Position numbers and translations under genes: made by a program | Part shown: in pieces, positions 1-9,389 of the stretch | Numbering within the stretch: the stretch's first letter is position 1 | Layout of the letters: every line of letters begins with the position of its first letter | Origin: Cyanophora paradoxa | Taxonomy: Eukaryota > Glaucocystophyceae > Cyanophorales > Cyanophoraceae | Reading direction: 5' to 3' | Length of the DNA: 62,969 nt | Assembly (NCBI GenBank): GCA_004431415.1 | Contig: QPMI01000328.1 | Span: 1-62,969, forward strand | The notes under the pieces: generated by a model | Seen by the model: only the letters and a program-made list of their open reading frames with translations | Databases searched by the model: none | Told to the model about the DNA's origin: nothing

Positions 1-2684
1 CCTCGACTTGCTCGCCATGCCACCGGCCCGCCCCCGCCCCGCCCCGCCCCGCCCCGCCGTCTTCCCGACGGCCGCCACCGCTGAGGCCGCCCCCCGCCGG
101 CGCGCAGCAGGCATCGGAGCACGGGACGACGACGGTGATTGACATGTCGGCGCCGGGCGAGCGCTCCCGCGCCTTCGACTCGATCCGGGCCTACCCGGGT
201 GCGGGGCCCGGGCCGGCGAGCGCGGCGGGCTCGGGCCGAGGCAGCCCGGCGAGCGGCCCCGAGATCGCCCCGGTGCGCCCGATTCCCGGATTCCCGGGAT
301 TCGCCCTGATTCCCGCCCCGCCCCGCTCGGGATTCGCGGGGCCGCCGCCGAGCGCTCACCGCGCCCGCCCTCCGCCTCGCAGCGCAAGAGCTTTGGCCCC
401 GGCAAGGCCCCCTCGGCCATCCGCCGCCTGCAGGCCGGTGCGTGCCGCCCGGGGCAGCGCCGGGGCGCCGCGCGGGGCCGACGCGGGGCGGGGCCCCCGG
501 GGTGCAGCGAGCGAGCACGCGCGGGGGGCGATGGCGAAGCGGACGGGAGCGGGCACGGGAGCCAGTCGGGGAGCGCGACCTTCCGCAACGGCCTGCCCCC
601 CGCCAACTCCGCCGCCCTCGAGGCCCGCCCCGCCCCGCCGGCCTTGCCGCCCCCGCCACACCTGAGCGCCCGCAGGCCGCCGAGGCGACGCGGCGGACGC
701 AGAGGAGGAGCCAGCGGTGCGGCGTGCCGAGGCTGGCCCCGGCGCCCGCCTCTGACGCGCTGCCGGGCCCGTGCGCGCAGCATCGCGCCGGTGGACGAGC
801 ACGGCGGCTTCGGGCGCTCGGGCTCGGGCCGCAGCCGCCGCGGCTCGCCGCCGGAGCAGGGGAGCCCGCTCACGGGCGGCGCCGCCTCGCCCCGCTCGGG
901 GCGCCTCTCGCCGGCGAGCAGCCCGATCCTCCTCCCCGTCCCCGCCGTCGGCCCCGCCGCCACGCGCCGCGCCGGCCTTGGCCCGAGCGCCGGCGCGACT
1001 CGACCACCCCGGTGCGGCCGCCGGCCCCGCCCCGCCCCTTTCTCTTGCACCCCCTCGCTGACGCGGGCGCCCCGGGCAGCGCGACCTCAAGGGCGGCGAG
1101 ATCTCTTTCGGGCGCCGCGGCAGGTGCCCGCCCCCGCCCCGCCCCCGCCTCCGACCGGGGCCCATGGAGCCCGTCGCGCGCCGCGGCCCCCCCCGCAGCT
1201 TCCTCCACTGGCTCGGCGTCGGCTCGCGCCCGCGCCAGCAGGACGAGGTGCGCGCCGCGCCGCCCCGCGAAGGCGCCCCTGCTGAGGCGGCCGGCCCCGC
1301 CCCGCGGCAGGGCGTCGTCTTCCGGCGGCTGCGCGTGCGCGTCTCCGTCGCCCTGCTGGGAGTTATCCTCGTAGCCGCCGGCACCTTCCTCGGTGCGAAC
1401 GCCCCGCGACCGCGACCGGCGCGGGGCTCACCGCCACGCGCCGCCCCCGCGCAGCGTGCTTCCTGATGGCGTCGCGGAGCGAGAACGCGGCGGCGGAGCT
1501 CGCTGCCACGGGCCGCATTTCCGCCCACGTCGCCGCCATCGCCGCCCTCGCCCGCGAGCCATGTGCGCCGCCAGCGCTCGCTGCCCGGGCCTCGTCCTCT
1601 GCAGGCGGCTGAGGGGAGGGGACGGGGCAGACGTGGGCGACGGGGCCCTGGGGCTGAACGGGACGGGGTGCGCGGAGCGGGTGCAGGCCGCCGCCGCCGC
1701 CGCCCGCGCCCTCTTCGACGCCATCAAGGCGCGCCCGCCCCCGCCGCCACTGCCCCGCCCCGCTCCCGGCCGCCGCTTCTGCTCACGGCGGCGCGCTGGC
1801 CGTGGCGCAGTTCGGGGGCCCCTGACGGCACCTCGGGGCCGTGCGGCGCTCCTCGGAGATCGACGAGGCGGGCCGCGCGCGCCCGCCGCCGGCTGCGCTC
1901 GTTGGTGACGGCCGCGCGCAGGTGCTGCGCGGGAGCGGCGCCGGGGCCTCACCTTCGCCCTCAACACATGTCCGCCCCCGCGCCGGCGCTCTCGCCGCGC
2001 GCCTCTGCGCCCCGCCCCTCACGCCCCGCCCCGCCCCCCAGACCTCGAGGCCTCCCTGCGGACCCTGAACGTCCGCCCCCACGCCCGCCCGCCCGCTCGC
2101 CGGCGCCGGACCCGCCGAGCGGCGCACCGAACGGGGCGCGGGCAGAGGAACGGGCTGCTCTCGGGGCCGGGGCGGGGCGGGGCGGGCCCCGCGCTACGAG
2201 GGCTGGCCGGACGCCGCCTCGTTCGGGGACGCGGACCTGCGGCACGTGCGCGGCCAGGCGCCCGCCGTGCACGCCGCCCTCGCCCGCCTCGCCACCCTCG
2301 TCCGCCCGCCCGCCCCGCCCCGCCCCGCCCGCTCAGCGCCGCGCGGGGGCAGGTGGCGGGGAGACGCGGGGCACGATCGGGCGCCTGCGCTCCGTCATCG
2401 CCGCCGTGCTGGTCGTCGACGTGTTCTTCTTCGCCCTCCTTTACCTCCTCGTCTTCAAGCCGATGCTGGGGCGCCTCGTGGGAGAGACGTCGCGGGCCTT
2501 CCAGGTGCCCCCGCCCCGCCCCCGCCCTCCACGCCCGGAGCGCTGCCTCTCTGAGGCCCCCGGGCCGCAGCTCGTCGCCATGCTCCCCGCCGCCGCCCTC
2601 GAGGCGCACCACGTACGCTCCGCCCGCCGGCCGCTCGCCCCCGCCCCCCGCCGACCCGGCGCCGCCGCGCAGCTCTGGGTCTAG
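1..2684 (+). CDS. Two-pass membrane protein, 5' end outside the window
   Basis: Partial multi-exon gene, not recognised as a named family. Early exons are Ser/Gly/Pro-rich and look cytosolic and disordered. An exon near 1164-1250 reads MEPVARRGPPRSFLHWLG. A first membrane helix (SVALLGVILVAAGTFLGAN) lies at about 1341-1400 and a second (AAVLVVDVFFFALLYLLVF) at about 2400-2458. Between them is a predicted extracytoplasmic segment of short helical exons, for example ENAAAELAATGRISAHVAAI and DLEASLRTLNVRP. After the second helix come KPMLGRLVGETSRAFQ and LVAMLPAAALEAHH, then LWV and a TAG at 2682-2684. If a slightly later acceptor is used, translation could run on to about 2842. The TM-ectodomain-TM layout is common in protist sensor proteins, but no PAS, kinase or cyclase domain is visible, so a sensory role is only a guess. 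The start codon lies upstream of base 1. Confidence 0.55.
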
Positions 2685-3741
2685 CTCTTCGCGGCGTCCA
2701 CGTGCCGGGCGCTCGCCTGCGCCTCCGCCTCCACCTCCGCCGCCGGCCCTGTTCCTTGCTGCCCATCCGTGTCCATCTCCTCTTGGCGCCGGCGTCGCCG
2801 ACATGCCTCGCTCGGAGCCTGTCGGGACCCTCTCAGCCGTCTAGTGATTATACCTAAGTTATTCCAATGCCATGATGTACTGATTATGCATCTCATGATA
2901 TCGATTGCCAATTCGACTAGTTGCTGGGCCTGAGCTCGAGAGCACACAAGCTTCAATGCTTAAGTGTGTCCTACAAGCTTGAAGCGTGCATGATTGTCTC
3001 GGGTCACCGGGGTTGCGATTAGGTTAGATTCATGATGATGTCGATTATCGAATGAATCTGTGAACAATGAACGCTGCGGTAATGGCTCTTTCAAGTTTCA
3101 GAGGCTATTTACTGAGTCGTGGATTCAAAGCACCAGATCCGGAAGACATCAGCTCCTAAACTTTACATAGAAGCCGTCACGGCGTTCCCCTACCGCCCCC
3201 TACACTTTACAGGTCTGTAGAATGAAAAAGTTCTACGGTACTACGGTAAGCAGAAAGAAACTCATAATCGCAATCTCCTACAAAATCAGTCGATGGTCTC
3301 CCACGAAACTCGCAATAAAAGAAGAAATTCATCAGCCATCACGCTGACCGGGATATCGATCGGACTGCACTGCGCTGACAAAATGACAATCGAGGTTTGC
3401 GTCTACGGAGGTCTGGAGATATGAAGATACACAATACCACATCTGGCCACACAATCGATTCGAATTCGAAGCATGGAAGGGCTCTGGCCCACACATGCAC
3501 AGGAACATACGGTCTTGAAAATGGAAGGGAGGGAAAGATTCGGAGCCGCCCTGGACGTTGAAACCAGCAGCATTACCTACTAATACTAGGCCTACTAAAG
3601 GCTACAGACGCGTACAGACATGCGCATTACGATTCGCGATACGGAGCAGAGAGATCGCAAGGGGCCGATTCGAGGGGAGGGGCGCGCGGGGCGGCCGGAA
3701 GGAAGTGAAGGGTGTGTGTGTGTGTGCGCGCGCGCGCGGGG
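2685..3741. other. Intergenic region, convergent gene ends
   Basis: No coding signal. Base composition drops sharply from the neighbouring genes at about 2845. The motif CTACGGTA occurs twice at about 3231-3247; the same heptamer forms the ends of the MITE-like elements at 6.7-7.3 kb. A (GT)n(GC)n microsatellite lies at 3712-3737, just beyond the stop of the minus-strand gene, in its 3' UTR. Confidence 0.6.
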
Positions 3742-5146
3742 TCACTCGGGGTCGGGGTCGGCGTCGGAGAGGTCGTCGCAGGCGAGGGCCTGGAGGATGG
3801 CGGCCCGCAGCGCCGCCTCCCCGGCCGCCTCCGCCGCCTCCGCCGCCTCCCCCAGCACCTTCCGCGACCACTCCACGTTCGAGAGGCCCACCCGCCGCGC
3901 CGACCGCTCGATCACCATCTGCCCGCCCCCGTGAGGCGCGGCGGCGCGGCGCGGCGGGGGCGAGGAGGCCGGGCCACCTTGCCGAGGCGCTTGATGAGGG
4001 GCGTGATGTTGTGCTGCGGCTCGCGGAGCATGCGGCGGCGCGACTCGGCGATCGTCGACAGCAGCTCCCCCTCGTCGAAGCCTGCGGGGGGCGCGTGAGA
4101 GGCCCGCCTCGCCTTGCCCTCGGGGCGCTGCCGGGGGCGGCGGCACCGGCCATGGCCATCGGCGGGCTCCACCCGCCCCGCAGCAGGAGCGCGACGGCGC
4201 GCACGATCACCGCCCACCTGCCCCCGCCCTCAGCGCCCCGCTCCCCCGAGGGGAGGGCGCGGTCGAGGGCACCGGTCGAGGGCGGCGAGCTTGCGGAAGG
4301 GCCAGCGGGGCACGCCGGCGGCCCGCGCCGCCCGCTTCAGCCGCGTCGTCGAGATCCGCAGCGCCGCCGCCGCCTCCGCCGACGACTGGTGGAAGTGCCT
4401 GCCGCGCGCGGGCGTGAGGGGCGCGGGGCGGGCCTCCCCCGCGGGGCGCGGGGGCGCGCCTGGAGAGGGCGGCGAAGTCGAAGGTGCGGTGGCAGTGGGC
4501 CCCCGCCCCGCAGCCGAGCTCGCCGTGCTCGCCGGCGACCCCGGGCTCCCGCGGGGGCCGCGCCCGCGGCCGGCGCGGAGCCGGGGCCGGGGCGGGGGCG
4601 GGGCGAGGGGTCGAGCCAGCGGGTGCGCTTGGCGGCGCTGCCCGGGCCCCAGGTGTCGCACGCGTACGCCTCGACCACGGGCAGCGACGTCGGGCTCCCC
4701 AGCGGCCGCTTGCACCCGCCCGACGGCGACCCCGGCTCGCCCTTCACGACCGCCGAGGGGGGCAGCGAGAGGGCCGGCGGCGGCGGCGGCAGGGGCGGCG
4801 TCGGGGCGCGGCCGCTGCCTCTCGAGGCGGGGAAGTGGGCGGCGGCGGCGGCGGAGGGCGAGGCGTCGGAGAAGGCGGCGCGGAAGGCGAGGGGCCAGAA
4901 GGAGACCCCTGGGTCCTCGATCTGGAGGCGGGGGAAGCCCGACGGGCTCGCGGCGAAGGAGGAGCGGAGGGGCGGGAGGAGCGAGGGCGAGGGGACGGGC
5001 CCCAGGGGGCTGATGGAGAGCGCCGAAGGGGCGAGGGGCGCGATGGAGCTCTGGGGGGCAACCTGGCCCGCCAAGGAAGCCGGCGCGAGGGGTGGCCAGG
5101 AGACGCGCGGGCTCCCCGGCCCCGCCTCCGTCGCCTCCGGTGACAT
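3742..5146 (-). CDS. RWP-RK domain transcription factor
   Basis: The diagnostic part is the exon at about 4280-4400, whose minus-strand product contains SSAEAAAALRISTTRLKR followed by GVPRWPFRKLAALDR. This matches the RWP-RK DNA-binding domain: a helix with a regularly spaced LxxS/TxLKR, then the RWPxRK signature and a following LDR. RWP-RK proteins of plants and algae (NIN-like, RKD) regulate nitrogen response or gamete fate. The N-terminal exon from ATG 5146 is Pro/Ser/Ala-rich and contains a CDTWGPGSAAKRTRW segment. The C-terminal exons read FDEGELLSTIAESRRRML and SNVEWSRKVLGEAAEAAEAA, predicted helices, before the acidic end DDLSDADPDPE and a TGA at 3742-3744. At least three GC-rich introns interrupt it. 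No PB1 domain is seen, so it is closer to RKD than NIN-like in layout. A 5' non-coding exon upstream is possible because TTGCTTGCAG precedes the start. Confidence 0.8.
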
Positions 5147-5659
5147 TCGGAAGGACAAATTTATGGGGCCGGCTGCAAGCAAAGCGAATTAAATCAGGGA
5201 CGGGAAGAAAGGAGGAGGGATGGGGGGCGCGGGGGCGGACGAGGGGCGAATTGGAGCGGGTCGAGCACTGGCACGGGGCCGCCCAGATCGAGGAAGAGGA
5301 TGCCGTCGTCGCAGTTGCAGGGATGCAGAGGCATCGGATGGCAGGCAGCGGCAAGTGCTGAAGCAGCCGGCTCCATGTGCGCCGCGCCGGCTCAACGGTG
5401 ACGCAAATCTCTCGCGAACGCCGCCCTAGGCCTGCGATATCGATTCGCTGCTGCGTGCATACACGAGCCACGCGAGAAGGCGAGGTGCGGCTGGCTCGGC
5501 CAGGCACACAAAGGAACTTCGGAAAGCCTCCGTTTAAAGTTGAGCAGAAACCTGACTCCGGGCTCTGAGGTGACGGGGACTTGCCACGAGCTGTTGCACT
5601 GTGGCAGTGCTCAGCGGCTACCGACGCCTACCGTTGCCAAGTTGCACGTTGCAGCTCAC

Positions 5660-6151
5660 TGAGTCAGCAGTCGTGACGGCAGCAGGCCTGCATCCGCATG
5701 CGCATGCGAAGCTCGCTGAGTGAAACTACAGCTGCTGCTGCTCAAGTGCGTATACTAGTTCAGAAGGCGTCACACCGTGGCACACGGCGTTGCATGCGCA
5801 TGCTTAACCTTGCTCATGACTCATGATCACTGAGTCAGCGAGCTCGAGCGCGCGCGCGCACGGCGCAGTCCGACCGTCGGACTCCGGGACGGTCCCGGGT
5901 CCGCCGCGCACCCGCCGCGACGGAGCCACATGCATATCATAGTATGCGCACTGCGCAGCTGCATGCAGCCTGCAGCTGGCCCACTGGCCAGTGGACTCCG
6001 GGAGCCGGCGCGCCGCCTCGCGTCGGAGACGGTCACCACGTCGCGTGCGCCGTACGCGTGCGCGCGCGCGCGCCGTTAGCCGACCCTAAGCGGCTGTACC
6101 CCAACACAACTCACTTGCGACTGATCATGATTCATGACTGATCATGAGTCA
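5660..6151. promoter_or_regulatory. Cluster of TGA(G/C)TCA palindromes
   Basis: The AP-1/GCN4-type bZIP heptamer TGAGTCA or TGACTCA occurs at 5660-5666, 5817-5823, 5831-5837 and 6145-6151, near related TGATCATGA palindromes. They lie upstream of the RWP-RK gene, about 0.5-1.0 kb from its start codon. The sequence shows only the clustering; binding is an inference. Confidence 0.25.
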
Positions 6152-6264
6152 AGTTGCGAGCCTCGGAGCGAGTCCGCGAGGACTGGGACTCGCGATTGTC
6201 GCCGATTCGTCGGTTACAGTTTCAAGTTTACAATCGATTACTGTCACGAGTGACGAGTCACGAC

Positions 6265-6327
6265 TTGGAAGCCTTTGAAGTTGGAAGTTGGAACTTGGAA
6301 ATTGGAATTCGAAGTTGGAAGTTGGAA
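6265..6327. repeat. Degenerate TTGGAA(G) microrepeat
   Basis: TTGGAA recurs seven times within about 60 bp, mostly at 7-bp spacing and with single-base variants. It is non-coding. Confidence 0.7.
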
Positions 6328-6666
6328 CCGGCCGGCCCGTGCTCTAATTGGTCGATGGGACACTTCCCCCCCCGCACGTGAAACGCAAATTTCAGACCCG
6401 CGTGTACGTTTATACTCTCGCATTATATATTTCGCACAGTCGTCATTACAATTTTTCAAACCCTGTTTATATAAAAGAGTTTTAGGACAAAAGCTGCGCA
6501 TGCGGACGTCGACATACGGGGCCGCGGATATCGATCCGGATTCCGGACGATTATATATATATATTGCCATTTGCCATCGATATATATTTATCGATTGGAC
6601 GTGGATCAACGGTGGATGGCCGCGAGTGCTAGCGCTAGCAGGCTGTGCAGCAGTACTATAGCTACT

Positions 6667-6957
6667 GTACTACCGTAGAACACAATATTATGTCATGCAA
6701 ATTTATGTCGTTTGAAAACCCGAGCCTTCGAATTCTCTATGCGAAATATGACGTCCCCCAATTATGTCGGCATGAAATTTTCAGGCTTGTATGGGGCGGT
6801 AAACTTGGGGGGTACTGTATGGGACGGCTTAGCGAGCCCGTATAATGGGCCGTATTATGACGTCCCCAAATTATGTCGTTTTGTCCCGTCCGAGGCGACA
6901 TAATTTCGGGACGACATAATAAAGTACAGACCTTAATATTGTGTTCTACGGTAGTAC
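6667..6957. mobile_element. MITE-like element 1
   Basis: A 24-nt perfect terminal inverted repeat bounds this 291-bp unit. The left arm is 6667-6690 and the right arm 6934-6957, both containing ACCGTAGAACACAATATTA on the appropriate strand. Inside each end the word ATTATGTCG (or its complement CGACATAAT) recurs several times. The centre holds TTGTATGGGGCGGTAAA and TGTATGGGACG. No ORF is present, as expected for a non-autonomous DNA transposon. I could not define a target-site duplication. Confidence 0.65.
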
Positions 6958-7007
6958 CGGTAGTATGATACTAGTATCCCGGTGTACTAGTACTCCCTCC
7001 AAGTATA

Positions 7008-7278
7008 CTACCGTAAAACACTTAATTAATGCGCCCTATATTAATGCGTTTTTGGACCCGGACCCCTCGTATATATATGCATATTAATGCGGCACTATAT
7101 TAATGCGTTTTGCAATTGAAGCTTTCTGCCTGTGTGGGGGGGTACATACCGCAGTTTTCTTAGCGTTTCGATATTAATGCGCCCCCGAATTCGAATTAAT
7201 GCGTTTTGCCAGCGGAAAACGCATTAATTAGGGGGCGCATTAATTAAGTGCGCGCATTACTTAAGTGTTCTACGGTAG
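7008..7278. mobile_element. MITE-like element 2
   Basis: This 271-bp unit is bounded by an inverted repeat of about 27 nt with two mismatches (7008-7034 and 7252-7278). Its outermost bases CTACCGTA.AACAC match those of element 1. The internal recurrent word here is ATTAATGCG (complement CGCATTAAT), seen at least six times. It is non-coding. Confidence 0.6.
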
Positions 7279-7374
7279 GCTATATCGCGCTAGTACTACG
7301 GAGTCTACGCCGCGACTCTACGGTAGTAGTACCGTAGTACGTATACCCGTTATTGGCGAGTGGCATACTAAGTA

Positions 7375-7660
7375 CGTGTAACACAGAAATACTGGACTCA
7401 CTTAATTAACAGAGTCTCAAATTAACAGACCGAAATTCTGACATAGTCTGTTAATTTAGGACTCTGCTAAATCGCTGCGGTGCAGTCGTCCCATACAATC
7501 TACCCCCCGAACATTACCGCCCCATACAACGTACGCGTGGCAACTGGCAAGCCTAAATTTTGATGATCTGTTAATTTGGGGCTCTGTTATTTCGACTATG
7601 GGAGGGCCAGCTAGATTTTATAATCTGTTAATTAAAGGGCTGTTCATTTTGTGTAACACG
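7375..7660. mobile_element. MITE-like element 3
   Basis: This 286-bp unit has imperfect terminal inverted repeats (7375-7413 against 7623-7660) that begin CGTGT.ACACA and end in an exact TTAATTAACAGA. The recurrent internal word is CTGTTAATT or its complement. Its centre (CGTCCCATACA, ACCGCCCCATACAA, AGCCTAAATTT) is the reverse complement of the centre of element 1, so the two are related and lie in opposite orientation. It is non-coding. Confidence 0.55.
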
Positions 7661-7786
7661 GTATTGCGCATGCCTGCACGGGCCTAGCTGCGGCCTGTCA
7701 CAGTGTCTCACTTCGTTCGCAGTTGACGTTGTGCGAACGAAGGTCGGGTATTGTTACTATTGTACAGCCGTCCGGCGCAGCGAATC

Positions 7787-9387
7787 ATGGCCGCCGCGTA
7801 CCAGGCGCCGGGGGCGCCCGCCTCCCTGCGGCTGCAGCGCAACGGACGCAGCGGCCAAACCGTTGCACTACCTTACTCCGGCGCCGTCTGCCTGGCCCCA
7901 TCCGGTCGGGCGTGCGCGAAAGTTGACCGGCGTTCATCCAGCACGTTCTTCGCAGTCCAGCCGTTCCCACCGGCGCGTCGCACGCGGTTCATTGGCACGC
8001 GCGCCCCGCAGCTTGCCGCGGCTGCGGTCCCCGCCGCGGCTTCGGCCGCCGCGGCCGATGAGCTCGCCGGCCACCCCGTCGTCATCCTGCCTGGGCTCGG
8101 GAACTGCAGGTCTCCGTTGACTTGTTGACTTGGCGGCCGCACGATTGCTTGCACGCTGACTCTGCGACACCAGCGCTGACTACGACGAGTTGCAGGAGCT
8201 CCTCCGGTGCTCCGCGCCGCGGCCCGGACCCCGCGCCGGTGTGCGGCTCGTCCAGCTGAGGGCCCGTCGCGCAGGGCGCGGGGCGCCCCGGCGTATGTGC
8301 TCCCCGTCTCGCGCCTCGACTGGCTCCGCAACGCGCGGGGGCTCCTCCAGCGCGACTGGTGGGCAGTGCGTCCGCGCCCCCTCGCCGCACCGCCCTCGAA
8401 CGACCTGGATGCCGCGCCTGAGGGGACGCGCAGGGGCGGCTGCGCCCGCTGCCGATCTTGGCGTGGTACGTGGAGCGCGTGGCGGCGGCGGTGGAGGAGG
8501 CGCGCGCCGCGCACGGCCGGCCCGTCACCCTCCTCGGCCACAGCGCCGGCGGCTGGCTCGCCCGCGTCTACCTCGCCCAGGCGCGCGCCCGCGGCCCCGG
8601 GCGCGGGCCCCGCGGGCGGCCACGAGCGAGGCGGGGCGGGGCAGGTGGAGGGGGACCCGGAGCGCGTGCGGGCGCTGGTGACGCTGGGGACGCCGCACCT
8701 GGCGCCCCCGGAGGGGACCCTCGACCAGACCCGCGGCCTCCTCACCTGCCTCAACGCCGAGTCCCCGGGGTGCCCGCCCGCCCCCAGCCCCCGCCCCCCC
8801 CCCGGCCCCCAGCGACCCCCCGCCGCAGCGCGTACTACGCAGACAGGCTCAAGTGCGTGCGGCTTGGTGGGCTCGGCAGCACGAGTGCAGGCGGGAGGTG
8901 ATCGAGGCGGCTGCAGGTACGTCAACGTCATCGGCCTGGAGACGAGGGGCAGGCGGCTCGGCGAAGGCACCTTCTCCGAGTGGTTCGCCGGCCTCGGCTA
9001 CAAGCAGGCGCGCCCCGCCACGCCGAGCGCGGGCCTCCCCGGGCACGCTGCCGCTCGATCGCTGAGGCGGGCGGGGCGGGGCAGGTGTGCGGGGTGCAGG
9101 AGACGGACGGGGACTTCGTGGTGCCCGTCGACGCCGCCCTCCTCGAGGGCGCCGAGCACATCAAGATCGATGGCGTCTTCCACAGGCGCCCGCCCCTGCT
9201 CCGCCCCTCCCCCGCGCCCCGCTCACCCGCCCCTCGCCCCCAGCCCTGTCGGCGCCAAGGAGGGCCGCCCCTGGTGCGCCGCCCCGACCCCGCCCTGGCG
9301 CGCCGCGGGGGCACCCCCGAGCGCCGGAGAGGCAGGTACGGATCGGAGGGGGTGCTGGAGGAATGGGTGCACCACTTGTTCGAGTAG
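7787..9387 (+). CDS. PGAP1-like alpha/beta hydrolase, probably plastid-targeted
   Basis: The ATG at 7787 opens an exon of about 107 codons. Its first ~85 residues are rich in Ala, Arg and Ser and almost free of acidic residues, like a plastid transit peptide. Then comes HPVVILPGLGN, the first strand of an alpha/beta hydrolase fold. Later exons give VSRLDWLRNARGLLQRDWW, LAWYVERVAAAVEEARAAHG, and the nucleophile elbow LLGHSAGGWLARVYLAQA (8530-8580) with GHSAG serine. RALVTLGTPHLAPPEG, YVNVIGLETRGRRLG and GVQETDGDFVVPVDAALLEG follow, then GVLEEWVHHLFE and a TAG at 9385-9387. The combination of PGLGN, VSRLDWLRN and GHSAGGWLARVY is typical of plant and algal PGAP1-like alpha/beta hydrolases. A catalytic Asp may be in DGDFVVP. 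The substrate is unknown. The first intron is 8110-8173 (GT-AG). Confidence 0.75.
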
Positions 9388-9389
9388 GC

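Larger units (their letters stand above)
5147..7786. other. AT-richer intergenic region between divergent genes
   Basis: This 2.6-kb stretch separates the minus-strand RWP-RK gene from the plus-strand hydrolase gene, so it holds both promoters. I see no credible exon. It carries bZIP-like palindromes, a TTGGAA microrepeat and three MITE-like elements, listed separately, plus palindromic runs such as CTACGGTAGTAGTACCGTAG at 7318-7337. Confidence 0.6.

Noticed and set aside
356-1528. Long open frames on both strands through the GC-rich gene regions
   Set aside because: At this GC content stop codons are rare. These frames are Arg/Ala/Pro-rich, lack domains and lie antisense or out of frame to exons supported by splice signals.
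7723-7926. Alternative start of the hydrolase gene upstream of 7787
   Set aside because: The frame giving the conserved VVILPGLGN has its first true ATG at 7787; other frames do not lead to the domain.
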